A DNA stretch of 64,000 bases from Blepharisma japonicum (GCA_949751835.1 CATKHK010000065.1:1-64000), one strand, 5' to 3'. Shown: positions 43,601 to 56,655, counted from the first letter of the stretch. Notes: generated from the sequence alone by a model not told the origin. Program-made: numbers and translations.

Positions 43601-44292
43601 GTTGTAAGAGCAGCATAAACAGCATCACCTACTTGCTTTTGTATCAAATATATAGAAAATGCCATTTGCAGTGGACATACTATTAGAACACTTAGATGAG
43701 GAAGACATTCAAAAATTTTTTTGGTGTCAACTTGTAAGAGATTTACTCCTAAGCCCTCAGGCACAGATGAAACTTTTAAGACTTTTTGATAAACCACACT
43801 AGAAATAGAATTTTTTACTCGAATTTCAAGAATTTTGCAAAGTCAAGTATATTTTCCTACTAAAATCCTAGTAGAAAGCACAATGATTGAAAAAAATAAT
43901 GCTAAAAATAATCCATATGATAAAGATTTATCGCTTGATAGTATATAAGCAATTAATAGCTGAATAAATATAGGGCCAGCAAATTCAAAAGAAGAGATAA
44001 TAAGTCTTAAGAAAATTGTTTTAAAAATCAAGCCTAAATGAGCAGTAAATAAAGCTCTTGTAAGTTTATGTTTTTTTAATAAATCTGAAAGTTTTTCTCT
44101 TTCTGAGTATTCCTCATCTGGCAATGGATACGTATCTTCGATTTTTATGTTAGATTTATCTTTTCGTGCAAGAATAGGCTTTACTCAAGTAAAAAATAAG
44201 CTCGATAGAAAGGAGTGTTCTAAAGAATAAAGAGGGAAATATGATGATGTATTTGTTGAATGAGTAAATTTGATGTTCTGAAGCTCCATCAT
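40696..44292 (-). CDS. ABCC (MRP-type) ABC transporter
   Basis: About 1198 residues in one frame, with six TGAs as Trp. Order: a short N-terminus (SSLFFTWVKP and TYPLP, typical of ABCC), TMD1, NBD1, TMD2, NBD2. NBD1 has Walker A GAVGSGKSS, signature LSGGQ and Walker B VYLLDDPLSSVD, where Asp follows the Walker B Asp, the usual weak ABCC site. NBD2 has Walker A GRTGSGKSS, Walker B IILFDEATAGID and signature LSVGE, where Glu replaces the usual Gln. A likely start is one of two adjacent Met codons at 44292/44289; an upstream Met at 44334 is also open. No TMD0 is seen. The protein probably exports organic anions or conjugates; substrate unknown. Confidence 0.92.
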
Positions 44293-44381
44293 TTTATCGG
44301 AAAATGATAATATTTTTATGATTAAAATTCTCATTAATTTATCAAAAAATTTATTAAAAAAATAATTAACGAGTTCCAATT

Positions 44382-46277
44382 TTAGTCATCAGCCTCGACG
44401 TACTCGTAGCTTTTCAACGAAATTCCAGTTTTATATACATGAGAATTAACTCAGTTTTTGGGACAAATATATGGAGTAGTGAACTTTATTATATATCTAC
44501 ACGGAGAAACTTCATCAACTTCAACCATTTCGTATTTTTCTCCACATAGATACTCTACTTTGGTTGTTCTTTTGCAAATTTCGTCTGAATCACCTTCTTG
44601 TAGATGCTCAGAAAAAGATATAGAATGGTCTATTATTGGTATTAAATTAAGTTCATCAAACAATTTCTGAACGAAATATTCTATATCCATGACCTTCATA
44701 TTTTTAACTGTTGCATTTCCTTTAACTCCAAACAAAAAACTGCTTATTTTTTTAAGATCTGGATGTTTATACCTTATTTTCAAGTCAGCTCCTAATTTTT
44801 TCCCAGTCCCGAAATAAAAGTTTTCATTGTATATCACAATCCAAAAGCGCGTTTGAGAAGTGTATATTTTTTTATTAAAAGCTGCTATATCTCGGTTTAC
44901 TTCAGATGATAATGCATTTAAAAAGCCGTTGCTTAGTCCTAAAAATAATTGAAATAATACTTCATCGTCACTGGAAAGAAAGCTTAATGAAATTTTTGGT
45001 ATGTATATATCAGCATCTGGAATTTCAAATGTAATTACCCCATTGCCTTCAGTTAATAAAGTAAAGCAAGAAGACATTTCAGGAAATTCTATTTTTTCTT
45101 CTTCCCTATCAATAAATATCATTTTGCTTGGACAATATGGATTTCAAAATGTCAGCCCTATAAGTGGCTCTTTATATTTTGTACTTTCTAAATAATAAAG
45201 ATTGAATTCTTCTTTTGGAGAATACTCAATTGGATAAACTGGATATTCCAATATGATTACATTATTAGAAAGCACTTTTACAACAAAGGATATAGCATAT
45301 ATAGAGTCTTCGTCAAAAATTTCTTGTTTTGGTTTTACTATAAAATCATCATTTACAAAACTTTTTGGCAAAATAAATACTATACCTAAATCTCTTATTC
45401 TAGTGAACTCAGTATTTTCTCCATATATTAGGGACCCTTCAATAATTATTTTCCCAGGCATTTTGGTGAAGTGCAATTTTTCTGATTTTTCAGTAAGCTG
45501 ATAAATTTCATCATATCCAATTTCAGTTCCTATTAATTCTCTATCAATTTCAATTAAAGTTTCATCCAAAAACCTTTTAATTCTCCTAAGTTCTAGCCCA
45601 TAATCTGTTAAGATGTATAAAGGCAGCCTTTTTGAAAAACTGCTTATAAATGCGCATTCGTCACAATATATAAATTTTCCAATGATATTACTTCATTTTT
45701 GAGGCTGAATCTTGCTATCACCTTTTATTAGCTTATAGAGAAAGTTTCCAGGGGAACTTAAAGGAGAATACTGAAGTAAGAATAAAGTATCGCTGGCTTT
45801 TAGAATTATTTCATAATTTTTATTGCCAATAGCAATTTTTCAATCTTTTAAAAAACCATTTTCCACATCTGTGACAGGAATAAGAGATCTAGCAATTCTG
45901 CCATCAATGTGCAGCTCTTTTCTTAATTTAATACTCATGTCAGGGAAAATGCTTTCTGCACATCTTTTTGGATTTCATGAGCCAAGAGTATTCATTTTTA
46001 TGTTTTTCCCAGTGGTCTCTTCTTCTTTTTCTTGCTTTTTTACGTGATATTGTGAAATCTCTATTCCTGGCTGAGCAATATATGACCATCATTCTTCATT
46101 GTCCAAAATTAATGCATTTCCGCATAAAGTCTTTGCGATAATTTTTCCGGTCTCCTCTGTGATATGTGCTGGCTTATATTTAGATAATTCGTCTCAAAAA
46201 TCCTTCTTTTTTATGCTTTTTCCTAGGGTAAAGGTAAGTTTTAAGATGCATATAAGTATGAATAATCTTATAAACAT
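44382..46277 (-). CDS. Secreted or lumenal protein with a possible FAMeT-type domain
   Basis: 631 residues from ATG 46277 to TAA 44382-44384, using TGA as Trp at six or more places. The first 20 residues are a signal peptide (MFIRLFILICILKLTFTLG). I see no second membrane span. Around 450-520 the sequence RFWIVIYNENFYFGTGKKLG, preceded by beta-strands, resembles the farnesoic-acid O-methyltransferase-like (FAMeT) fold found in extracellular proteins; this is tentative. A Cys pair (CDEC) lies near 210. No catalytic motif recognised. It ends 90 nt upstream of the ABCC start, same strand. Confidence 0.7.
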
Positions 46278-46457
46278 CCTATTTATCACACTGAATTAAC
46301 TATTTTTAGAATAAATCATCAAACTAATAGTTTAGTATTTATTAAATCTTAAGCATTTGCCCTATAAGTTTAGCAAATAAAGTTATAATACTCGTATCTA
46401 TTTATTTCTTGTATAAACTTATCATATTTTACCAACACGTGTGATATTAGTTAATAT

Positions 46458-47379
46458 ATGCTTAGTTGGCATTTTATTGTTTTCATAGCTATTTTAGTTG
46501 GAATGTGGCTTTTTAGACTCTTCAAAAGTAGACCACGTGCGCTAGGTATTCAATATTGTAGTTCCTCCAGGAGTACTAAAAGGCCCTGACACATTTATAC
46601 CAGTGAAGTTATCTGAAGTTTTCCCAATATCTGATAATACTAAGGTTTTCAGATTTGAGCTCCCAGATGACAGCCTCCCTCTCGGTCTCCCTTTGTGTCA
46701 GCATATCTTATTCAGAGCTAAAATCCCTACCAAAAATAGCCCAGAAGGTGAAGAAATAATAAGAAAATATACTCCGACGTCAAGATTGAATGACGTCGGA
46801 TTCTTCGAAGTTCCAATCAAAATTTACTCAAAAAACACTCACCCTGAATTTCCTGATGGTGGAATAATGACACAATATTTAGACTCTCTAAGGATTGGAG
46901 ATAAAATTGATATTTCTGGACCAAGAGGAAGGATTATTTATAATGGCGGCGGAGAATTTTCAATTGAAAACTTAAACGGTAAAACAGAGAAGAAAGCAAG
47001 AAATATTGGTTTTATTGCAGGTGGTACTGGAATAACCCCTTGCCTTCAGCTTATTCAGTATGCAGCTACTAATTCAAATGAAAATCTCTATATGTCATTG
47101 ATTTTTGCTAATCAAACAGAAAATGACATTTTGCTTAGGCCTTTAATAGAAGAATTTGTTGCTGAGCAAAAATTGTTCGTTTATTATATTTTAACCAAGG
47201 CTCCTGAAGGGTGACCGATGGGAGCAGGATATATTTCTGAAGACCATATAAAAGAAAATATGCCGCCTCCAGGCCCCGAAACTTTGATTTTCCATTGTGG
47301 TCCAAAGCCATTCAATATTCTTACGAGACAGCTTTTGGAAAAATTAGGCTATACAGATGATATGATTTGCAAGTTTTAA
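46458..47379 (+). CDS. NADH-cytochrome b5 reductase
   Basis: 301 residues after removing a 16-nt intron at 46546-46561 (GTATTCAATATTGTAG), which joins an N-terminal membrane anchor (FIVFIAILVGMWLFRLF) to the reductase. Flavin motif RKYTPTS, the GGIMTQYLDSLRIGDKIDIS region, NADH-binding GGTGITPCLQL and the family CGP motif (FHCGPKPFN) are all present. One TGA (47212-47214) is Trp. The enzyme passes electrons from NADH to cytochrome b5 for lipid desaturation and related reactions, on the ER or outer mitochondrial membrane. Intact, normal length. Confidence 0.94.
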
Positions 47380-47866
47380 CTACTAAATTACAATAAAATT
47401 GCACAAATCTATTAATTTAATTAAAGCTCAAAATTAATAAAAAGGTCGATGAAGTCCTAATTCAATTTAGTATCGAAACATATATAATAAATTTAACTTG
47501 CCAATAGTATTGTGACTAAAGATAATAGATAATTAAAGGATGGTTAAAACTTATAACTATCGCTATATTTTTAGGCATATTAAAATTATTATCTCCATTT
47601 CAACTATGGATCCGCTTAGCTAAGTATCTCGAATAAATATCTCTTTTGACTCTAAAAAATTCAATAAAATTTTTTCAAATAATACTAATTTATCAATTTA
47701 TGTTAATTATTATGTAATTTCTAATTTATTTCAATAATCTTTCTATTAATATTTATTTTAAAATGCTCAACTTTTAGCAAAAACCCCTTAAATTTAGATT
47801 TGCCTTTTAATCAATAAACCAATGTTAATTTTAATTAAATTCTTTACTTTTAAATTAATTTCCATT
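47380..47866. other. AT-rich spacer, no gene seen
   Basis: About 490 bases between the b5 reductase and CFAP57 genes. Very AT-rich near the 3' end. No coding pattern or RNA gene recognised. It holds the CFAP57 promoter. Confidence 0.5.
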
Positions 47867-50800
47867 ATGCTTGGAGCAGCACCCAGTATTCAAACCAAAT
47901 ATATTTTTGGGCAAAAAGCTGACACAAACGGAAGCGTTTTTCACATCGACGAGCAGAAAATCATTTATACAGCTGGCCACAACGTTGTCATTTACAACAC
48001 AGAAGATAAGCTGATGCAGTTCTTCCCAGGCCTTGATATTTCTCTTGGCATAACTTCAATTGCATTAAGTCCTTTGCGCCGCCATTTAGCAGTTGCAGAG
48101 CGAGCAGAGCCAGCAGTTGTAATAGTTTATGATACTCATACACAGCGTAAAAAACGTATGATGAGCACTCCGGACTGTTTGAGCAACGAGTATGTGAGCA
48201 TGGCTTTTGCTCCAGGCCAAGAAAACAAATATTTAATTACCATGGGAGGAGCCCCTGACTGAATGCTAGTATATTGGCAATGGGAAAGGCCAAGGGTCTT
48301 AACTTTTATTCAAGTCTCGTCTGGAAATCCTGTGTACCAGATCAGCTTCAATTTGCTTGATCATAATAACGGAATTATCGTAACTGGCCAAGATGTCTTT
48401 CGATGGTATAAAATACAAGAAAACGTGTTTAAACCCCAAGCTACAGATATACATAGCAAGCCAGAAATGTTAGGAACTAACTATCTGTGCCACGCATGGC
48501 TAAAAGATGGGAGACTTGTTGTCGGCAATGAAACAGGGGAAATTTTAATTTTAGATAGCAATTGTGAATACTTAGGCTATATCAAAATTGCCCTTGAAGG
48601 ATTTGAAGTCACAAGCATTCTCTATAGCGAGCGCGGCTTTGTAGTAGGAGGTACAAAAGGGAGAATATTAATTTTCGACTCCCTTGGTGATGAAAGAAAA
48701 CCTGATTACAAGCAGAGACCAAGAATAATCCAGACAGAGAAAAAAACCAATGCCAAGGTAAAAGGCATGAGTTTATCTTTCCAAACAGAAGAATTTTTAG
48801 TAGTTACTTTGGACAATTCTCAAATTTACTCAATTGAATTCAATTCACCTAATGAAGAAGCTGATTATTTAAGCCAGCCTTTCCACTCAGGCGCTATTAC
48901 AGGGATGGACGTGTGTGTTAGGAAACCTCTTGTAGTCACTTGTGGAACTGATAATTATGTAAGAATTTGGAATTATTTAGAAAGGACTTTAGAAGTTTAT
49001 GCACATTATGCAGAAGAACCATTCAGTGTAGCTTTTCACCCTAGTGGATTTCATATAGTCGTGGGTTTTGCAGATAAGCTCAGGATGATGATCGTGTTTC
49101 ATAATTATATAAAGCCATATCAAGATATTTCAATTCGTGCATGTGCTGAAGTTAGGTTTAGCAATGGTGGCCACTTATTTGCAGCAACTAATGGAAGCTA
49201 TATTAAAGTGTATAATTTTTATACTGGAGAAAATCCACCAAATATGGAATTCAAAGGCCACTCAGGCAAAGTAAGGTCGATTGCCTGGAATGAAGACGAT
49301 ACCAGCTTTGTCAGTGCAGGGATGGATGGAACAGTCTATGAATGGAAAATAAATCCAAAAAATGGAGTTACCCATCCAAATCACCAAAAAGGTGTAAACT
49401 ATTCCAGCGTAATCATGACTTCCGAATCTTCAACTGGAGAAGGAAAATCAATATATGCAGTTGGAAATGATAAATATTTAAAAGAAATTTGCGAAGGCAA
49501 CGAAATCCGAAGACTCGAAACAAGGTCTATAATTGGGCAAATCGCTTTAACCCACTCTGGAAAGCTTCTTTTTGCAGGAGTTAATGACCCTACTAAGACA
49601 GGAGCTGTATGGTGCTACAAATTTTCACCATTAACAGGAGATTATACAGAATACCAGGCCCATTCTTCAGGAATTGAAAGGATAAGAGTTTCCCATGATG
49701 ACTGCTTTTTGTTCACAGCTGGGCAAGATGGCTGTCTTATTATATGGGAAATCAAAGATAAAGATATCCGAGCACTTAGAAGAGAAAAAGAAGCATTAGG
49801 ACTGCCATATGCTGAAGAAGTGCTTATGACCAAGGTCGATATTGATGATTTAAATCAGCAAATCGAGTCTTTGAGAACTCAAAATCGTGATATGGTGACT
49901 AACTCAAAAATGCAGTATGAGCTAAATTTGCAAGACAGAGCTGATTTAATAGAAAAATTAAGAGAGCAGCTCGTAAATGATGCCCAACAAGACAAAAACC
50001 GCTATGACTCTTTAGCAGAAAGCAAGAGAGAAATGGAACAGCAATATGATGAAAGAATTAGAGGTATCAAAGAGCAATATGAGCTTGAACGCCAAGAGCT
50101 TGAAACTAAACAGCAACAAGATTTCATGCTGGAGGTTGGCAGGTATCAAGAGCTATCCCGTGATAAAGATATGGAAACCAAAGCAGCAGAAGAAGCGATC
50201 AGAAATCTTGAAAAAAGACACCATGAAGAGCTTGGGCACCAAAAAGACGATTTCGAGCAACAGCTTAAAGAAGAAGACATTGAAGTCAAACGATTAGATA
50301 GAGAAAACGAAGAATTAAGGAAAAGACATCAATATATACTCAAGCAACTTCAAGAAGAAGATAAACAAGAAGTAACTGAGCTTAGAATGCAAAATGAAGC
50401 AGATACTAAACAGATTAAAGAAGAAAGTCTTAAGGCTAAAGGGAAACTTTCTATGGCAAAAAGAAAAGAAACAATGCTACAGGCAGAAAAAGACCGCCTG
50501 GAAGATGAAATTAAAGCGAAAAGAGAAGAAAAAGATCACCAGGATAAACAGATAAACCAGCAAAGAGAGCAATTAAACAAGATGAAAAACATTATTGCAG
50601 ACAAAGAAAAAGAAATAGGTGAGCGTGAGAAGAAAATTTATGAGCTCAAGCAGAATAATCAGAATTTAGAAAAATTCAAATTTGTGCTTGACTATAAAAT
50701 CCGAGAGCTTAAACAAGAAATCGGCCCTAGAGAAAAAGAAATCGCAGAAATGAAAGAGCAAACCAGTGATATGGACAAAAGATTGAAATTCTTAAGTGGA

Positions 50801-51418
50801 TTAAATGAAAGCTTAGGAGGTTTCATGGATGAATTATGTCAAACCCAAGACAATATGCAGCATGAAATCAGTGAGCAGCGAGACCGGATCAGAAAAAGCC
50901 AAAACAAAATCAAAGCAATCAGAGATGGAATCTATGACTGCGCACAAAATATCCAGGATTTCAGAAAGCTTAAAGAGTCCATACTAAAGCTCTTCAGCAA
51001 ATATGTAAAAACTGAAGGGAGAGGACAGGAGCCTGACACTGAAAAAGAATTTGCCAGGCAATGCGAGTATTTACAGAACAGCATTGACTCTTTGAGGAAA
51101 AAACTTAAAGAAGTCACAGAAAAACACCAGCAAGAAAACATGAAAATGATGAAGGTCAATGCTGAACTCATTGAAGAAATTTATAAGCTGAGAGAAGAAA
51201 GGAAAAAATTGTCAGGAGTTAAGAGACAGTATGAACTTTTAACTCAAAAAACACAGCCTAGGAGGTCAGCAAAAGAAGAGGAAAATATCAAAATAATGGA
51301 AAAACAAAAAGAGGAAATAAGAGAATTAAGAAAGAAAATACAGGAAATTGAAAGTGGGAGACCCCAGTCACAGGGGAGATTGCCACCATTGGAAAACCCA
51401 TCATGGGCTCAAGACTAA
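47867..51418 (+). CDS. CFAP57: CFAP57 / WDR65 ciliary WD-repeat protein
   Basis: About 1183 residues from the Met at 47867 (an upstream in-frame Met at 47822 adds a hydrophobic stretch not typical of the family). A single TGA (48260-48262) is read as Trp in APDWMLVYWQWE. The first 640 residues form two WD40 propellers: MAFAPGQENKYLIT, NYVRIWNYLERTLEVY, HPSGFHIVVGFADKLRMM, FSNGGHLFAATNG and GHSGKVRSIAWNEDD align with CFAP57 of animals. From about 660 to the end it is a continuous coiled coil. CFAP57 sits on the axoneme near the inner dynein arm/N-DRC region. Intact and of normal length. Confidence 0.95.
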
Positions 51419-51455
51419 TAATTTTAAAATTTAGAATGATAAAATTGATAATAAA

Positions 51456-52529
51456 TTAACGAAATTTAAGATATGGCTTGGAATAAATATTTTCCTTTGT
51501 AGTTTTTGACAATTCCTTGATTTCATCTATCGCCTCTGATTCTGAGCTGATATTTTTAGCAATCGACGAAAGTTCAGCAGTTGAACTTGATATTGGATGT
51601 GGAGTCAAAGCTGGCATTCCTTGGATTTCTTGCACAACAGAAGTCAAAAATGTATTTGTGTCAGACTCTCCATTATTGATTGTCATCCCTTTTTTATTGC
51701 TCTGGATTTGCCGTAAGACATTTTTCAGCTCTTTTATTTTTATAATTTTAAGCTGAACTTCTTGTTCTTTTTCATTCAATTTTTTCTTTAAAGCCTCGTC
51801 TTCTTCTTTGAGCCTTTGAAGCTTTACTTCTTGGTCTACTATTACTCTTTTTGTTTTTATTTCATCTTGTGCAATTGCTTTATTAAAGATTTTTTGTTTT
51901 TTATTGAGCTCTTTAATTGCATTTTCTTCAGCGGTTTCTTTTGGTTTTTCGTCTTTGTTATTTTTTGAAGATTCAAATTCTTTAATTTTGCTATCTAAAG
52001 AGACTCATTGCTCATGAAGGTCTTTCCATTTATGCTGATCTTCAATGGCTTTAGCTCTGAAATCTCTGTATTCGGCTCTTGTGGTCTTAATTTCTTCTTT
52101 AAGAGATTTTGCTTGAACTGTTAGTTCATTAGGAATAGCTAATTCTATTAGCCTCGCTTCTTGCTTTTTTTTTACTTCTTGAAGGGTTTCCATCTCATTA
52201 TCAATATTTTTCAGCTGATTTTTTAAAAATTTTACTTCATTTTCTAGCTTTGGGATATCTTCAGAATAATTAGCTGAAATTTCGGTCTTTAAAATAAAAG
52301 CTGTTTTCTTTAAATTATTTATATGAGTTATGATTGAAGTGTATTGGCTGTCCTTTACATCTGCATTTATTAGTTTTCTTTCTGAATCTTTGATGATTAA
52401 TACAGCTTTGTGAAGCCTTGATTTCATATCACTAAGCTCTTTTTTTAGGTAATCATTCTGCTCTTTTAGTTTTTTGGTGGCTGTCGCTGTATCTACTTGC
52501 TGTGTAACTCCTTCCATTTTATTTATCAA
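51456..52529 (-). CDS. Coiled-coil protein, 357 residues
   Basis: One frame from ATG 52529 (or the in-frame ATG at 52517) with one TGA read as Trp (about 52005). Nearly the whole length is coiled coil (KKLKEQNDYLKKELSDMK, KSLKEEIKTTRAEYRDF), followed by a Ser/Thr-rich C-terminal 100 residues. It converges on CFAP57 with about 37 nt between stops. No family named; a ciliary or cytoskeletal role would fit but is not shown. Confidence 0.8.
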
Positions 52530-52583
52530 AGTTACTATGATAAGAGATTATAATTATGGAAGTTTAATTATACTTATTTAATA

Positions 52584-54140
52584 TTACTGGGGAGTTTGGC
52601 TTAACCCTATCCACTTCGAGCTAAAAGTAAAAGTTTTAGTGTTTTGTACGCTGCTCGCGATATCCCTTTGCTCTTTCATCACTAGCACCATGTATTTATC
52701 AACAGTTTCTATACCAATGATAGCAGATAATAGCTCTCTTAGAGTAATCCTAAATCTAGACTCATAATTGTTGACACTGCATTCATGAGTTAGCCTTCTT
52801 ATTTCTTGCTCCTGCTCTTGTTTGTATTCTTCTTTAAGAGCAGAAATTTTTTGTTCGAGAATCAATACATCTCCAAAATTTGTGGTCGAGTTAAGGCTTT
52901 TCATGCTTGCTTTTCCTGAATCATAGTCTTCTCATATAATGTGAACTTGTCTTGTTTTTCTATCAACTTTGTATTCTGGTTTTTTGACTCTAACATTTTG
53001 CGTGATTTTTGCCAATCTCGTTTTTACATTATTTCATCTATCATTGGAAGATGCCCTGCTAAGACTTGGCCTCTTTCCTGTAGAACTCATAAGAGTTTCC
53101 AAATAGCTGTCGATTTCTCTACTTTTTTCAGCCTGATGCATTATAAATTTAACTGCATCTTGATCCAAAAATGATGGGAAATTTTCAATTGATATTTTAT
53201 ATTGCAGCTTTCATAAGTTTTTTACTATTCACTGGAGGCCTTCATTTCTTGTGTCTTTTCCTTCTAATAAAAGGTCAGTATAGTGCTGAATTTGGGCACT
53301 TTTTACCTGAAGGATTTTTTTCCTTAAGTCAGATGATGTTTCATCTAGCTCTCTTAGTCAACTCATTCTTTTAGATATTTCTCCAGTTATAGACTCTATA
53401 ATAATAGTTGTTTCAGACTCCCTTCTTACTGTGTCTTCTCTTAAATTCTGTTTTCTGGACAAAAATTGGGCCATTTCCATTTGTCGCCTCCTTAATTTCA
53501 TTTTCTCTTTTTTCTCAGTTTCAGCGAGCTCTTTTTTTCAATTTTGTAAGTCTTCAGAAACTGTTTTCATTTCTTCCCTCATTTCAGAGCAATCTTTTCT
53601 ATAAGTTTCTCTTTGCTCATTGCACCTTTTTAACTCGTTTTCAAGTTTTAAAGCAAGAGTTGATAAGTCTTCTTCATATAATCTATAATATCTGCATCTT
53701 TCTTTAAATTGCTCATCTTCTATTTTTTTACTTTGCCTAAATTCATGAAGATGTGAAGTCTGCTGACTGCTTGGTCTGCTTGGAATTTTATCTTTTCCTT
53801 TTCTTATTGATAAATGTTGCTCTACGACATCACTATGATCTAGCCTTCGCTTCAGCATTTCTTGTGCCTCTGCTAGTGTAGTTAAAGAGTCATTACCTTT
53901 ACGTGTCTGTTCTCATTGATCTAATGAAGCCACAGCTTCTTTTTCAAGCTGATCATTTTTTGTATAGCCAAGGTTTCTTCTAGATGATGAGAATAGCGAT
54001 AATCTTGTAGAAACTTTGTCAATATTGAATTTCGAATTATTGCTTGTGAAATTTGTATCAAAATAATTATCTTGCTTTCAATTCCTAGTTGATGTAGGAG
54101 AGATTACAGTTTGAGCTCGAGGAGAAAATAGCTTATTCAT
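52584..54140 (-). CDS. Coiled-coil protein, 518 residues
   Basis: One frame from ATG 54140 to the stop at 52584, passing about eight TGAs as Trp. The head (about 1-95) is Ser/Asn-rich. The rest is mostly coiled coil with many Arg and Glu (KKELAETEKKEKMKLRRRQ). The region about 330-420 is basic and mixed. It ends 54 nt before the start of the next coiled-coil gene on the same strand. No family recognised. The heavy TGA use contrasts with CFAP57 nearby. Confidence 0.78.
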
Positions 54141-54277
54141 TTTATTGGTAGAAAAATCACTTTTAATATGATTAGAATTTGAGATTTATTGAAGCATACT
54201 TCATGCTTAAAATAAGTTTGGAAACTATTCCATTTTAGTTATTGATCTATTAATGTACGATTTATAATAATTACATA

Positions 54278-54526
54278 ATGGAGATCGACCTCCTACACCC
54301 TTCTGCATCTGATGAAAAAATTTGCCATAAGAAAAAGCGACTTGTTCAAAGTCCAAATAGCTATTTTATGGATATAAAGTGTCCAACATGCAAAAATGTG
54401 ACGACAGCGTTCAGTCACAGTCAGAATGTGATCCCGTGCCAAGGATGTCAGTTCGTGCTTGCTCGACCTGGAGGAGGAAAGTGCCAGCTGACGATAGGCT
54501 GCTCATTCCGAATTAAAGCCGATTAA
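54278..54526 (+). CDS. RPS27: Ribosomal protein eS27
   Basis: 82 residues, no TGA or intron. Small-subunit protein eS27: MEIDLLHPS at the start, the zinc ribbon [20 protein letters not shown] followed by QGC, and [19 protein letters not shown]. All four zinc cysteines are present. Length is standard for the family. Confidence 0.97.
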   Translation: MEIDLLHPSASDEKICHKKKRLVQSPNSYFMDIKCPTCKNVTTAFSHSQNVIPCQGCQFVLARPGGGKCQLTIGCSFRIKAD

Positions 54527-54698
54527 AATAGTTTATTCTTTAGCTAAATTATGCTGAACTCATTATTAACCCCTTAATTTTCATTGTTTTCTTTTGGTTT
54601 TATCAATAAGTGCAAACAATTATTGATTTTGAATTGCACGGATACTCTTTCATATGCCTTTGTTATTTATTTATGGTCTTTTTATCAAATACTCTAAT

Positions 54699-56630
54699 AT
54701 GGGATGCTGCTCCTCAGGAAGAAATAAGCCGCATAGAGAAGACAATGCACTTAAACTGGACGGCTCTAACAGCTCAATGGAAGCTTCTCCCACCAATGTC
54801 CAATGGGTAAAAGATTATTTAAAAATCGTTATAAAGGAAATCCACTTAACGAAAACAATTGAAAGGATCCTGAAAAAACCGAATGAAATTTATTTCAAAA
54901 TAAAGGTCAAAAGTCTTGTACAAGACACCACGCCTGTTACTATAGAAGGATTACATTATACGTGGCCTGAAGTTGAAGAGTTTAAAATAAACTTAGACAA
55001 AGACCTAGGGCTACTTGAAATTATGCTATGTGCTAAGAAAGATGAGCTAGAAACAGAGCTCGGCTATGTATGTGTAGATATAGAAGTGTTCAAAAAGCAT
55101 GTAAAATTTTCTGGAAGCGCTCCAATTTATTACAGATGTTTAAAGACTGGGATGGTTCTTTGCGATATCTCGAAGTATAGCTCTGTGAATGATGTAAATT
55201 TTGTAACATTAGGCAACATCTCAGGAGAAAGTATGCAGTTTTTATATTTGCCTGCAAAAGATTACCCAATACAATATACGTCTGTAATTAATAGGACTCC
55301 TCAATTTGTATCAGGAAACTCTTCAAATTCGGTAGAAAATGGGGTTGCTGTGGATGGGAGTAATATGAATATTATTACACATATAAAAGACCCTAAGGTG
55401 TCTTTTCAAGATTTATCACAGTGCTTAAAAATTGAATCTCCTGATGTAATTTATCATGCGTGTGAAAAATTGAGGTTTTTTGCATGCCAGTCTTCATATG
55501 CAGCTATGCTAGTATCTAATGATCTCGATGTCATTCAACACATTTTATTCTCATACTCACAAGACCCATACGTCTCTTTACAAACGCTTTGAGTTTTATA
55601 CCGAATTACCGAAAACTCTTCTGAGGTATTTAAAATTTAGATTTATAACCGCTGAAACAAAGACAAGCATAGAATTATCTCTACAATCGTCAAAATCTGA
55701 AAAGAGTTTCACAGCTTAGAATGTGTAAGTCTATGTATTGAAATTGTTGTAAAGTATATCCCCGATAATATTATCAAAACAAAACTAGTAAAATCTATTT
55801 AGATTTATCTTTGCTCTCAAGAGCATATGATCCAGCTGATTTTTGAGACTCTTCGAAGATACAATTCAACACAAATTATATCACCATGTTTGTTAATACT
55901 CTCTGAGTGCTTAGAAATCCCAAATAAACCTGAATATGTAACAATTATATAGTGGGACTTAATGGACCAGCAAGGGTTAATAGAGCTTTTAGACAGATTT
56001 TTATATTTCCATATACTGAATCATGAAATTGTAATCACAATTTTAAAGATCCTGCAGAGTTTTTCTAGCCAAACCTATCGAACTTTAGTAGCCTCCAAGC
56101 TTCATTTTGAAAGGCTGAACTCGATTTTAGACTATTATATAGATGATTTAAACAAAGTAAAATCAGTGATTAATGTTATTTCCGAACTAATCACTCTAAC
56201 ACCTATACTCAAATCTGAAGGACAATTCATTCTAGGAGTCGAAATGCTGATAAAAATTCTTGAAAGACATATAGATTCAAAAATAGCGATGGATACTGTT
56301 TTTATGTGCCTTACAAAGGTAGTTTCAGCAGTCCCAGGCATCCCTGAAGTCTTGATAAACCCTGACTCTTTAGATCTTTACTGCCAATCTTTAGCTCTAG
56401 CTGATCAGGACATCAAAATTTGTGGAGAAATATTAAAACTGCTGACTTTATTATCAGAAAGAAATAAAGAGGTCAAAGATTCTATTGTAAACAGCGAAGA
56501 ATTCAAAGAGAAATTCAGATACTTGCTTAAGCTTCATTCAGTGCCTTCAGCTGGATCACTTGCGGGGCAAGAAAAGCATATACAGCAGATAAGAAAATAT
56601 GCAACAGACCTTTTAGGTGTTGCTGAATAA
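54699..56630 (+). CDS. Lipid-anchored protein with C2-like head and helical repeats; three 15-nt introns
   Basis: About 628 residues after removal of three 15-nt introns: 55626-55640, 55788-55802 and 55938-55952, each ending in an in-frame TAG. I start at 54699 because the protein then begins MGCCSSGRN, an N-myristoylation plus palmitoylation signal; the frame is open upstream to 54654. Residues about 35-150 look like a C2-type beta sandwich (YLKIVIKEIHLTKTIE ... GLLEIMLCAKKDELETELGY). From about 250 on the protein is all helix and resembles ARM/HEAT repeats, ending LLGVAE. TGA is Trp at three places. A membrane-tethered scaffold is likely; no family name assigned. Confidence 0.82.
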
Positions 56631-56655
56631 TTATAATTTTAATAAGTAAAAAATT

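Noticed and set aside
53171-53707. Plus-strand frames that look like hydrophobic membrane proteins
   Set aside because: They are antisense to a continuous coiled-coil gene on the minus strand.
54610-54810. Alternative open frame of 66 codons overlapping the MGCC gene
   Set aside because: The other frame has a lipidation signal and joins a long spliced protein.
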